This document shows positions 1 to 5,254 of a stretch of DNA of 5,254 nucleotides, in pieces. Origin of the DNA: Gammaproteobacteria bacterium (GTDB lineage: Bacteria > Pseudomonadota > Gammaproteobacteria > Chromatiales > Chromatiaceae); assembly GCA_030621975.1 (NCBI GenBank), contig JAUXGQ010000175.1:1-5254 (forward strand). Direction: 5' to 3'. Under the pieces are notes generated by a model that worked only from the letters and a program-made list of their open reading frames with translations, was not told where the DNA came from and searched no databases. Position numbers and translations under genes: made by a program. The stretch's first letter is position 1, and each line of letters begins with the position of its first letter.

Positions 1-501
1 GCTTTGAATAAAAGGCTTGCCCACTGGTTGAAGACCAAAGGGTGGCGGCGGGGTCTGTCGGAAAAGGACAGAAAAGCCCTCTACTGCAAGATTGCACCCT
101 TCGCCGCCTGGGTGCTCGAAGAGCATCGCGCCGAGGTTTTGAAAGCCGGCGCGAAAATCCAGAAGATGGATGACAAAACACTCCACGAACTGCGCATCGA
201 TTGTAAGAAACTGCGCTATGCATCCGAGTTCTTCGCACCGTTCTACGCAGATGCGATGCCCCCCTTTACCCGGCATCTGAAACAGTTGCAGGATGTATTG
301 GGACTGCTGCACGACTGCACGGTGATGGACGGTCTGCAAAACGACCTGTTGCAGGGCAAGCAGGTGAAAAAACTCGGAGGGGTCGCCCGCAGGTTGATGA
401 CACAGCGCAAGAAATCCGCCCTGGATCTGAAGGAGGTGCTGTTCCAATCCTGGGACAATTTCGCGGATGCAAAGCCACCTTGGCTGGCGCGATCGACATG
501 A
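1..501 (+). CDS. CHAD-domain protein, 3' part (5' end outside window)
   Basis: This is the C-terminal part of a CHAD-domain protein. The frame is open to the left edge, so the TTG at position 4 is probably internal and the gene probably starts upstream. The visible 166 codons are helical and rich in Lys/Arg. Counting from the codon at position 4, the conserved basic-histidine motif LHELRIDCKKLRY spans residues 60-72 (His61, Lys68, Lys69, Arg71), and the second CHAD signature LKQLQDVLGLLHDC spans 92-105 (His103, Asp104). CHAD domains (conserved histidine alpha-helical domain) are known to bind inorganic polyphosphate through such basic surfaces and often sit behind a CYTH triphosphatase domain. 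Whether a CYTH domain exists here cannot be seen. A full CHAD domain is roughly 250-300 residues, so the first helical half lies upstream. The gene ends with TGA, 39 bases before a co-directional response-regulator gene, so co-transcription is possible. The CHAD assignment is firm; the cellular role is inferred. Confidence 0.85.
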   Translation, partial: ALNKRLAHWLKTKGWRRGLSEKDRKALYCKIAPFAAWVLEEHRAEVLKAGAKIQKMDDKTLHELRIDCKKLRYASEFFAPFYADAMPPFTRHLKQLQDVLGLLHDCTVMDGLQNDLLQGKQVKKLGGVARRLMTQRKKSALDLKEVLFQSWDNFADAKPPWLARST

Positions 502-540
502 CCTCGTCTGTACTTTAATCCGTTCCTCAGGCAACCCAAG

Positions 541-1629
541 GTGACCGAACGTCAAAAAATACTGGTCGTCGATGACACGCCGGCGAATATCCATGTGCTG
601 GCCGAGACCCTCAGAGCGGACTACACCGTGGTTGCGGCGACCAATGGGTATAAGGCGTTGCAGTTGGCGGTCAAGAAGCCGTTGCCGGATATCATTCTGC
701 TGGACGTAATGATGCCGGGCCTGGATGGCTATGATGTTTGCGCCCGTCTCAAGGGGGAGGCGGCCACAACGGATATACCCGTGATCTTTGTCACCGCGTT
801 GACCGAGGCGGGTGACGAGGCCAAGGGTCTTGCCCTCGGTGCCGTCGACTACATCACCAAGCCCATCAACCCCAGTCTGCTGAAGGCTCGGGTGCGCAAC
901 CAGTTGGAGCTGAAGCGTCACCGCGACCATCTCCAGGAACTGGTGGATGAACGTACCCGCGAACTCAAGCTGACCCAGGAGGTCACCATCGAGGCCATAG
1001 GCGCGCTTGCCGAGTACCGGGATCCGGAAACGGGCGGACATATCAGGCGCACGCAGCACTATATGCGGATACTCGCCACACGACTGTGTCAGAACCCGAA
1101 ATACGCACCTTTCCTGGATCATGCGGCAGTGGAGTCGCTCTATCTGTCAGCGCCCTTACACGATATCGGCAAGGTGGGTGTCCCCGACAGTATCCTCCTG
1201 AAACCGGGCAAACTCACCGATGAAGAGTTCGAAAACATGAAAAAGCATGCCGACTTCGGCCGGGATGCCATCAAGTCGGCAGAGCGCCGGTTGGGTGAAA
1301 ACTCCTTTCTGCGCTACGCCCGTGAGATAGCGGAAACCCATCACGAAAAATGGAACGGATCGGGCTATCCTTGCGGCCTGCAAGAAGATGAGATTCCACT
1401 ATCAGGAAGGCTGATGGCCGTCGCGGACGTCTACGACGCCTTGATCAGCAAGCGGGTATACAAACCTCCTTACCCTCACAGCGAAGCCGTGCGCTTGATC
1501 GTCGACGGCAAGGGAAGTCACTTTGACCCGGATGTGGTAGACGCGTTTTTCAGCATCCAGGAGGAATTTAGAAAAGTCGCTCTCGAATTTGCAGACTTCG
1601 AGGAAGAGAAACAGCTTTTGAGGGAGTAG
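541..1629 (+). CDS. Response regulator with HD-GYP cyclic-di-GMP phosphodiesterase domain
   Basis: This is a complete 362-residue cytoplasmic two-domain protein of the RpfG type. Residues about 5-122 form a receiver domain: acidic pocket Asp11/Asp12, phospho-acceptor Asp55 in LLDVMMPG, Thr85 and Lys107. A charged linker helix (about 123-147) leads to an HD-GYP domain (about 148-345). The RDPETGGH motif gives Glu163 and His167, the HD pair is His207-Asp208 with Lys211, then come His236, His267-His268 in HHEKWNGSGYP (GYP at 275-277) and Asp296. These match the metal ligands known for active HD-GYP phosphodiesterases, so hydrolysis of cyclic di-GMP, controlled by phosphorylation of the receiver, is expected. 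The GTG start is the only usable one: no ATG, GTG or TTG lies between the preceding in-frame TGA (499-501) and it, and the receiver begins five residues later. Its ribosome-binding site is weak (AGG at 529-531). The gene ends in tandem in-frame stops, TAG then TAA. No partner histidine kinase is visible. Confidence 0.95.
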   Translation: MTERQKILVVDDTPANIHVLAETLRADYTVVAATNGYKALQLAVKKPLPDIILLDVMMPGLDGYDVCARLKGEAATTDIPVIFVTALTEAGDEAKGLALGAVDYITKPINPSLLKARVRNQLELKRHRDHLQELVDERTRELKLTQEVTIEAIGALAEYRDPETGGHIRRTQHYMRILATRLCQNPKYAPFLDHAAVESLYLSAPLHDIGKVGVPDSILLKPGKLTDEEFENMKKHADFGRDAIKSAERRLGENSFLRYAREIAETHHEKWNGSGYPCGLQEDEIPLSGRLMAVADVYDALISKRVYKPPYPHSEAVRLIVDGKGSHFDPDVVDAFFSIQEEFRKVALEFADFEEEKQLLRE

Positions 1630-1687
1630 TAACTCAGCGCTTGGCGAGTGTGTACCTCACCCGGCATAGCCGGAACTGCAGAGGTAG

Positions 1688-1714
1688 GCTGGGGCTCGCC
1701 CCAGCTCTTTGTTT
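1688..1714 (+). terminator. Possible intrinsic terminator of the HD-GYP gene
   Basis: A perfect 8-bp GC-rich stem, GCTGGGGC/GCCCCAGC (1688-1705), is followed by a T-rich stretch TCTTTGTTT (1706-1714), about 58 bases after the HD-GYP stop codon. The T tract is interrupted, so termination may be partial. The hairpin is also the left half of the palindromic element. Confidence 0.45.
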
Positions 1715-1730
1715 CGCAAGCCCGTACGCA

Positions 1731-1753
1731 GCAAAGCTGGGGCAAGCCCCAGC
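1731..1753 (-). terminator. Possible terminator of the ABC operon
   Basis: Read on the - strand, a perfect 8-bp stem GCTGGGGC/GCCCCAGC (1753-1736) is followed by TTTGC. It lies about 80 bases past the ATPase stop codon. The T tract is very short, so this is a weaker candidate than the + strand one. Confidence 0.3.
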
Positions 1754-1813
1754 CTACATTTGCTGGTTGATGCTGATGGGTTGTCAGCGCTAAATTCTTT
1801 GTCATTTTGCACA

Positions 1814-1837
1814 AGACTGACAGACTAAGAGACTAAC
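1814..1837. repeat. Three tandem 8-bp repeats at the operon end
   Basis: Three adjacent octamers read AGACTGAC, AGACTAAG and AGACTAAC on the + strand, consensus AGACTRAS. The rightmost copy contains the ATPase stop codon (TAG on the - strand, 1833-1835). The array is short and imperfect and could be chance or replication slippage. Confidence 0.5.
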
Positions 1838-2642
1838 CGTTTTCTGCTCGGTTTCGCCACGGGAACAGTCGTTGCGAAAGCGAGGCGGGTTTTGAGGGAC
1901 ATATCTTCGCCAGATCGACGGGAAGTGGTTCAACCGGTTCACCGTCGACGATCACCCTACCGTCTTCCATCGCAATGACCCGATCGGCGCTGTCGATCAG
2001 CACCGGGTCATGGGAGGCGATGACGAATGTGGTGCCATACTGCTGGTTCAGACGTCGCATTAAAGCAATCAGGTTGCGCGCCGTGTTGCTGTCCAGGTTC
2101 GCCGTGGGCTCGTCCGCCAGCACGATCTCGGGCGTCATGGCCAGGGCGCGGGCGACCGCGACTCTTTGTTGCTCCCCTCCCGACAGTTGGTCCGGACGCC
2201 GCTCGCCCAGCTCGGAGAGTTCCACCTCATGCAGCCAGCGGTCGGCATTGCGAAAACACGCTTCGCGAGAATGCCCCTGCAGTTGGCAGACGTAGGCGAT
2301 GTTTTCCCGCGCGGTAAGTACCTGAATAAGATTGAAGGCCTGAAATATGAAGCCAAGATGGCGCAGGCGAAACAGGGCACGTTGGTCTTTGGATCCTTGC
2401 AGGACGTTTTTGCCGCAGATGCTTACGCTGCCCTTATCCGGCAGCTCCAGTCCGCCCATGATACTCAACAGGGTGCTTTTTCCGGATCCGGAACGGCCCG
2501 CCAGTACCACGAACTCCCCTTTTCGGATGGCGCAGTTAACACCATTGAGCGCAGGGTGGGCCACTTTTCCGGTCCAGAAGCACTTGAAGAGATCCTTTAC
2601 CCTGATGATCTCCTGCGTATTCTCGTCTCTGTCTTTGGTCAT
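1833..2642 (-). CDS. ABC transporter ATP-binding protein, LolD/MacB-type
   Basis: This 269-residue cytoplasmic ATPase powers the two permeases encoded just upstream. All nucleotide-binding motifs are intact: Walker A GRSGSGKST (49-57), Q-loop Gln101 in IFQAFNLI, signature LSGGEQQR (153-160), Walker B IVLADEP with Asp177 and catalytic Glu178, D-loop NLD (182-184) and switch His211. The FQAFNL and LSGGEQQR forms are typical of the LolD/FtsE/MacB branch, which couples to FtsX-fold permeases and does mechanical work on periplasmic substrates rather than classical transmembrane import. It is about 35 residues longer than typical LolD (about 233), with a Pro/Arg-containing tail from about residue 235. 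The ATG directly follows the TAG of the permease gene with no spacer, and a GGAG ribosome-binding site sits 7 bases upstream inside that gene. The substrate cannot be read from the ATPase. It is not assigned as true lolD because the permeases are not demonstrably LolC and LolE. Confidence 0.93.
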   Translation of the reverse strand: MTKDRDENTQEIIRVKDLFKCFWTGKVAHPALNGVNCAIRKGEFVVLAGRSGSGKSTLLSIMGGLELPDKGSVSICGKNVLQGSKDQRALFRLRHLGFIFQAFNLIQVLTARENIAYVCQLQGHSREACFRNADRWLHEVELSELGERRPDQLSGGEQQRVAVARALAMTPEIVLADEPTANLDSNTARNLIALMRRLNQQYGTTFVIASHDPVLIDSADRVIAMEDGRVIVDGEPVEPLPVDLAKICPSKPASLSQRLFPWRNRAENG

Positions 2643-3896
2643 CTAGGTTCTCCGTAAGACGTGCGCCGGGTCGATGCGAGTCGCTTTCCAGGCCGGATAG
2701 ATACCGCCAATGGCGGCCGCAACCAAGGTCGACGCGAGAATAAGAATGCCCATGTCCAGCGTAAGACGCGGCCGAATAACCGGGTTCATATAAAAGAACT
2801 CGAAGGCGTTTGCGAACCGGGTGAGATCAATGCCTGTCTCCGAGAAGGCGAGTACGGTCAACGCACCCGCCGCGTAGCCGATAACCGCGCCGCCCAGGAT
2901 GAGGAGCACCGATTCCAACAGCACCATACGGAACAGTTGGCTGCCCTGGGTGCCGATGGCCTCCATGACCGCCAACTCCCGGCTGCGCTCGTGCAGTGCC
3001 ATGAGCATGGTGTTCAGGATCTCCGCCAATACGAGCGCCACCACCACCAGGATGATCACCAGGCTGTAGGCGGCACTAAAGCGCAACCACTGGGAGACCA
3101 TGGGATCCAGTTCAAGCCAGGTCATGATCTCGTAGTCGGCGGCAGGGAGCAGGCCGGTTAGACGCCCCTGCAGGATATCCACGATGAAATGATTGTCGGT
3201 GCGAATCACCAGGTCGGTGATCGCGTCCCCCATTTCCAGCCACTGTTGGGCAATCGGCAGGGCGACCAGGGCAAAGCGTTTGTCGATTTGGGGCGCCCCG
3301 GTCTTCAGAATACCACGCAGGCAGAATACCTCGGACACCATGCCGCCCTGCGGCGTCTGCGCCATGAGCACGATCCTGTCACGCAGTTGTACGCCCAGGT
3401 TCCGGGCCAGATCGGCACCCAGGATCAGTTCGCGACGCTTGTAATCGGTGCGTAACCAGCCGCCGGCAGCAATATGTTCATGGAGGCGGCTCACACCGGG
3501 CTCCCGTTCGGGATCCACTGCAATGATCTCAACGCCGACGCTGGTTGCCGAGATCGACGCCAGGCCGGAAGAGCGCAGCCGGGGTGCCAATGCGGTAACT
3601 CCCTCTAGAGATCTGACCCGTTCCGTCAGCGCCTTCGGCTGCTTAAGGTGCAGATTGAGGTCGCGAGTTTGTTCGAAGCCGCGGGCATGAATCCGCAGGT
3701 CGCCCGACTGGGTGAGGATGAAATTATCCTGCATCTCCTGTAGCCAGCCATCCTTCAACGCCCCCAGAAAGGTCAGGGCGGCTACGCCGAAAACAGTGAC
3801 CAGCAGTGTAATGGCGGACCTGCGCGGATTGCGCATCAGGTTGCGCACCCCGAACAGGAAATAACGCCTCAGGCCGAGTCGCGGTACTCTATCCAT
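2643..3896 (-). CDS. ABC transporter permease, FtsX/MacB-type (second paralogue)
   Basis: This 417-residue inner-membrane protein has the LolC/E-MacB layout: a short cytoplasmic N-terminus, TM1 at about 28-47, a large periplasmic domain (about 48-272), then TM2 (about 275-299), TM3 (about 323-349) and TM4 (about 380-400). The cytoplasmic loop after TM2 carries ERSRELAVMEAIGT (303-316), the conserved coupling segment that contacts the ATPase in FtsX-fold permeases, and the C-terminus ends in YPAWKATRIDPAHVLR (400-415), another family hallmark. It is a paralogue of the permease encoded upstream: both share AxDYEvM before TM2 and a FYxxPVIxP motif before TM4, which suggests a heterodimer as in LolC-LolE. 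The ATG lies inside the end of the upstream permease gene (8-base overlap, ATGGATAG), with GAGG 9 bases before it, so translation is probably coupled. No fused ATPase is present, unlike MacB. The substrate is unknown; lipoprotein or lipid handling is inferred from family and context. Confidence 0.92.
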   Translation of the reverse strand: MDRVPRLGLRRYFLFGVRNLMRNPRRSAITLLVTVFGVAALTFLGALKDGWLQEMQDNFILTQSGDLRIHARGFEQTRDLNLHLKQPKALTERVRSLEGVTALAPRLRSSGLASISATSVGVEIIAVDPEREPGVSRLHEHIAAGGWLRTDYKRRELILGADLARNLGVQLRDRIVLMAQTPQGGMVSEVFCLRGILKTGAPQIDKRFALVALPIAQQWLEMGDAITDLVIRTDNHFIVDILQGRLTGLLPAADYEIMTWLELDPMVSQWLRFSAAYSLVIILVVVALVLAEILNTMLMALHERSRELAVMEAIGTQGSQLFRMVLLESVLLILGGAVIGYAAGALTVLAFSETGIDLTRFANAFEFFYMNPVIRPRLTLDMGILILASTLVAAAIGGIYPAWKATRIDPAHVLRRT

Positions 3897-5112
3897 TGCG
3901 GATCGCCTCGACCGGTTCCAACCGGGTGGCTCGCCAGGCCGGATACAGACTCGCCGCGAGAGTGGCGAGCAGAAATACCAGGACCGCCGCGCCCAGATGT
4001 CCCAGTTGCAGATGGGGATGGATGACGGGATCTACGTAGAAGCGTGCCGTGTTGCCGAGCAAGCCGGAAAGGTCAATGCCGGATACGCCCAGCCACGTCA
4101 CGATCGAACTCCCCAGCAGCAGGCCCAGAAGGATTCCCCCGGCGCCAACAAAGAGCGCTTCCAGTACGATCAAGGCGGCGATTTCCCGCCGCCTGTTGCC
4201 CAGTGCCAGCAAGATGCCGAATTCACGGGTGCGCTCCAGCATGGACAGAAGCAGGGTATTGAGCACGCCGCCCAGGACGATGAGCATCATGACACCCATG
4301 AACAGATACAGAAAACCATCGTGCAGGATGATCCATTCCTTCATCACCGGAAACATCTCGTCCCAGCGCATAACCTCATAGTCCTGTGCCGGCAAGGACT
4401 CCCGCAGGGACCCGGCAACCGCGTCCAACCGGTCGCTTTCCACCCGCATCAATACGTTGGTCACCCTCTCATCCATCTCCAGCATCTCCTGGAGTGCCGT
4501 TAGGGGTACAAGCGCCAGACCGCGATCTATGCCCATTTCTCCGCTGGTGATCAGGCCGGAAAGTTCGAACTCTTCGGCCACCAGTTGCCCGAATCTGTTA
4601 TAAGCCACCAGTACCAGGCTGTCTCCCAGTTCGATCTTCAGGTTGTTCGCGGTAGCCGCGCCCAGGATGACGGTATTCCGATCATCGGAACTGAAGAAAG
4701 CGCCCTTGTCGACTTTTTGCGGAAGGCGGGTGACCAGGGCCTCCCGTTCGGGATTCAGACCGATCAGAATGACACCTGCCGACACCTCTTCCGATGCGGC
4801 GAGGGCGAAGGTTTCGAGGCGGGTGCTCCAATGCGCTATACCCAGGGGTTGCAGCAGATCAACCACCTCCTGCGGCGTTTCGATATGCCGTTCCAATTCC
4901 GGACGCTCGAAAAATCCCGAGCGATGAATCTGCAGGCTGCCGACAATCGTATCCTGGAAATTACGCACCATGTTGCCATGCAGGCCGTCATTGAAACTCC
5001 ATAGAAGCACCAATGCGGCCAGACCTGTACCGAGTGCCGAGACGGTCAATACAGTGCGGCGCAGGTTCTGCGTCAGATTGCGCAGTGCAAGGGCCAGGAT
5101 AACCGGTTTCAA
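3889..5112 (-). CDS. ABC transporter permease, FtsX/MacB-type (first paralogue)
   Basis: This 407-residue inner-membrane permease is the first complete gene of the - strand operon. TM1 is at about 20-40, the periplasmic MacB-like domain at about 41-262, TM2 at about 266-290, TM3 at about 312-342 and TM4 at about 370-391. The coupling segment LERTREFGILLALGNRRREI (292-311) and the C-terminal YPAWRATRLEPVEAIR (390-405) are typical of LolC/LolE/MacB permeases. The start is TTG: the only in-frame codons before it back to a stop (5131-5133) are GTA, AAA and similar non-starts, the next Met is residue 48, beyond TM1, and an AGGGA sits 10 bases upstream. The start lies 2 bases after the stop codon of the preceding reading frame, as in a translationally coupled operon. 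The paired permease downstream and the ATPase complete the transporter. The substrate is not readable from the sequence. Confidence 0.92.
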   Translation of the reverse strand: MKPVILALALRNLTQNLRRTVLTVSALGTGLAALVLLWSFNDGLHGNMVRNFQDTIVGSLQIHRSGFFERPELERHIETPQEVVDLLQPLGIAHWSTRLETFALAASEEVSAGVILIGLNPEREALVTRLPQKVDKGAFFSSDDRNTVILGAATANNLKIELGDSLVLVAYNRFGQLVAEEFELSGLITSGEMGIDRGLALVPLTALQEMLEMDERVTNVLMRVESDRLDAVAGSLRESLPAQDYEVMRWDEMFPVMKEWIILHDGFLYLFMGVMMLIVLGGVLNTLLLSMLERTREFGILLALGNRRREIAALIVLEALFVGAGGILLGLLLGSSIVTWLGVSGIDLSGLLGNTARFYVDPVIHPHLQLGHLGAAVLVFLLATLAASLYPAWRATRLEPVEAIRNG

Positions 5113-5114
5113 AG

Positions 5115-5207
5115 TTACTTTTTCCCTGCTTTACCCGTGTTAAACACGAACAGTTCTCTTCCGATAGCGACGTCGAACTGGACATCTTCGATGTTGATCT
5201 CCGTGTG
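5115..5207 (-). pseudogene. C-terminal tail of an apparent outer-membrane lipoprotein-sorting (LolA-like) gene, interrupted upstream
   Basis: The - strand reads 30 codons, from HTEINIEDVQFDVAIGRELF to a Lys/Gly-rich end, and stops at TAA (5117-5115), 2 bases before the permease TTG. The pattern T-E-I-x-I-x-D-V-x-F-D-V-x-I-x-x-x-L-F resembles the last beta strands of outer-membrane lipoprotein-sorting proteins, a LolA-like periplasmic family often encoded directly before permeases of this type. No start codon is present, and an in-frame TAA (5210-5208) cuts it off from the 44 bases left in the window. That TAA adjoins an ACACAC tract, and either of the other two frames is open from there to the window edge, so a frameshift (mutation or sequencing error) could rejoin it to an upstream gene. 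The similarity is recalled from family knowledge, not searched. The alternative is that it is simply non-coding leader sequence. Confidence 0.45.
5123..5127 (-). promoter_or_regulatory. Ribosome-binding site supporting the TTG start of the first permease
   Basis: AGGGA on the - strand lies 10 bases before the TTG at 5112-5110. It falls inside the last codons of the preceding reading frame. Because no ATG or GTG is available near the expected N-terminus, this site decides the TTG start. Confidence 0.6.
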
Positions 5208-5254
5208 TTAAGTCGGATCGTAGCCATGTCGTTCTGTGAGCCAAGGAGTTGTAA

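Larger units (their letters stand above)
1684..1757. repeat. 74-bp bipartite palindromic element (REP/MITE-like)
   Basis: The outer arms GTAGGCTGGGGC (1684-1695) and GCCCCAGCCTAC (1746-1757) are perfect 12-bp inverted repeats. Inside, GCCCCAGCT (1698-1706) and AGCTGGGGC (1735-1743) are also perfectly complementary. Each side is itself a local hairpin: GCTGGGGC/GCCCCAGC with a TC or AA centre. The element can therefore fold as two adjacent hairpins or one long cruciform around a core at 1707-1734. This architecture resembles repetitive extragenic palindromes or tiny non-autonomous elements, which favour convergent gaps. Being repeated elsewhere in the genome is an inference, as only one copy is in the window. 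Confidence 0.65.
1630..1832. other. Convergent intergenic region
   Basis: This 203-base gap lies between the 3' ends of the HD-GYP gene and the ABC operon. It contains no convincing gene. It holds the 74-bp palindromic element at 1684-1757 with its two terminator-like hairpins, and most of a short tandem octamer repeat near its right edge. Because both flanking genes end here, promoters are not expected. Confidence 0.8.

Noticed and set aside
1518..1814. A 98-codon - strand reading frame across the convergent gap
   Set aside because: It runs through the palindromic element and antisense to the end of the HD-GYP gene, with no domain features.
2166..2657. A 163-codon + strand reading frame opposite the ATPase gene
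   Set aside because: It lies antisense to a gene with every ABC motif intact, and its product has no recognisable domain; it is a codon-bias shadow.
3997..4503. A 168-codon + strand reading frame opposite the first permease
   Set aside because: Its Gln/His-rich composition is what the reverse strand of Leu/Val/Met membrane codons gives. No family features are visible.
5136..5148. A 13-base palindrome CGTGTT-A-AACACG, with GTGTTAA repeated at 5205-5211, as a possible operator
   Set aside because: It lies within the likely coding tail of the upstream gene, with no promoter elements nearby, and a 6-bp arm is easily found by chance.
4988..5227. A 79-codon ATG-initiated - strand reading frame overlapping the start of the first permease
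   Set aside because: It has no ribosome-binding site before its ATG, overlaps more than 100 bases of a clear permease gene in another frame, and its Ser/Arg/Cys-rich product looks like an out-of-frame translation. Only its first few codons could matter, as one possible frame of the broken upstream gene.
5226..5254. A + strand ATG open to the right edge as the start of a divergent gene
   Set aside because: Only nine codons are visible, no ribosome-binding site precedes it, and the - strand spacing suggests this DNA belongs to the upstream gene of the transporter operon.

Overview
The window reads as chromosomal DNA from a Gram-negative bacterium, most likely a gammaproteobacterium. Three things point there: moderately high G+C, a LolCDE-type ABC transporter of the kind found next to outer-membrane lipoprotein-sorting genes, and a response regulator with an HD-GYP output domain. 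The genus cannot be fixed from the sequence alone.

Layout. On the + strand, positions 1-501 hold the 3' part of a CHAD-domain protein (predicted polyphosphate binding) that runs in from the left edge. After 39 bases comes a complete GTG-initiated response regulator (541-1629) with an N-terminal receiver domain and a C-terminal HD-GYP cyclic-di-GMP phosphodiesterase domain; all expected phosphorylation and metal-binding residues are present. A convergent gap (1630-1832) follows. It carries a 74-bp, almost symmetrical palindromic element made of two GC-rich hairpins, which looks both like a dispersed REP-like repeat and like a two-way transcription terminator.

On the - strand, read right to left, is a tightly packed ABC-transporter operon: a TTG-initiated FtsX/MacB-type permease (5112-3889), a second paralogous permease (3896-2643) overlapping the first by 8 bases, and an ATPase (2642-1833) whose ATG directly abuts the second permease's stop codon. 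The two permeases and the ATPase should form a LolC/LolE/LolD-like inner-membrane complex that works on a lipoprotein, lipid or other substrate at the periplasmic face. Just upstream, 5207-5115 encodes a 30-residue open tail ending 2 bases before the permease start. It resembles the C-terminus of outer-membrane lipoprotein-sorting (LolA-like) proteins, but an in-frame TAA precedes it, so the upstream gene is either broken here or affected by a sequence error.

Nothing in the window is a clear new system. The points most worth checking are the interrupted upstream gene of the transporter operon, the 74-bp palindromic element, and the CHAD / HD-GYP neighbourhood, which puts a polyphosphate-related protein beside a cyclic-di-GMP phosphodiesterase.
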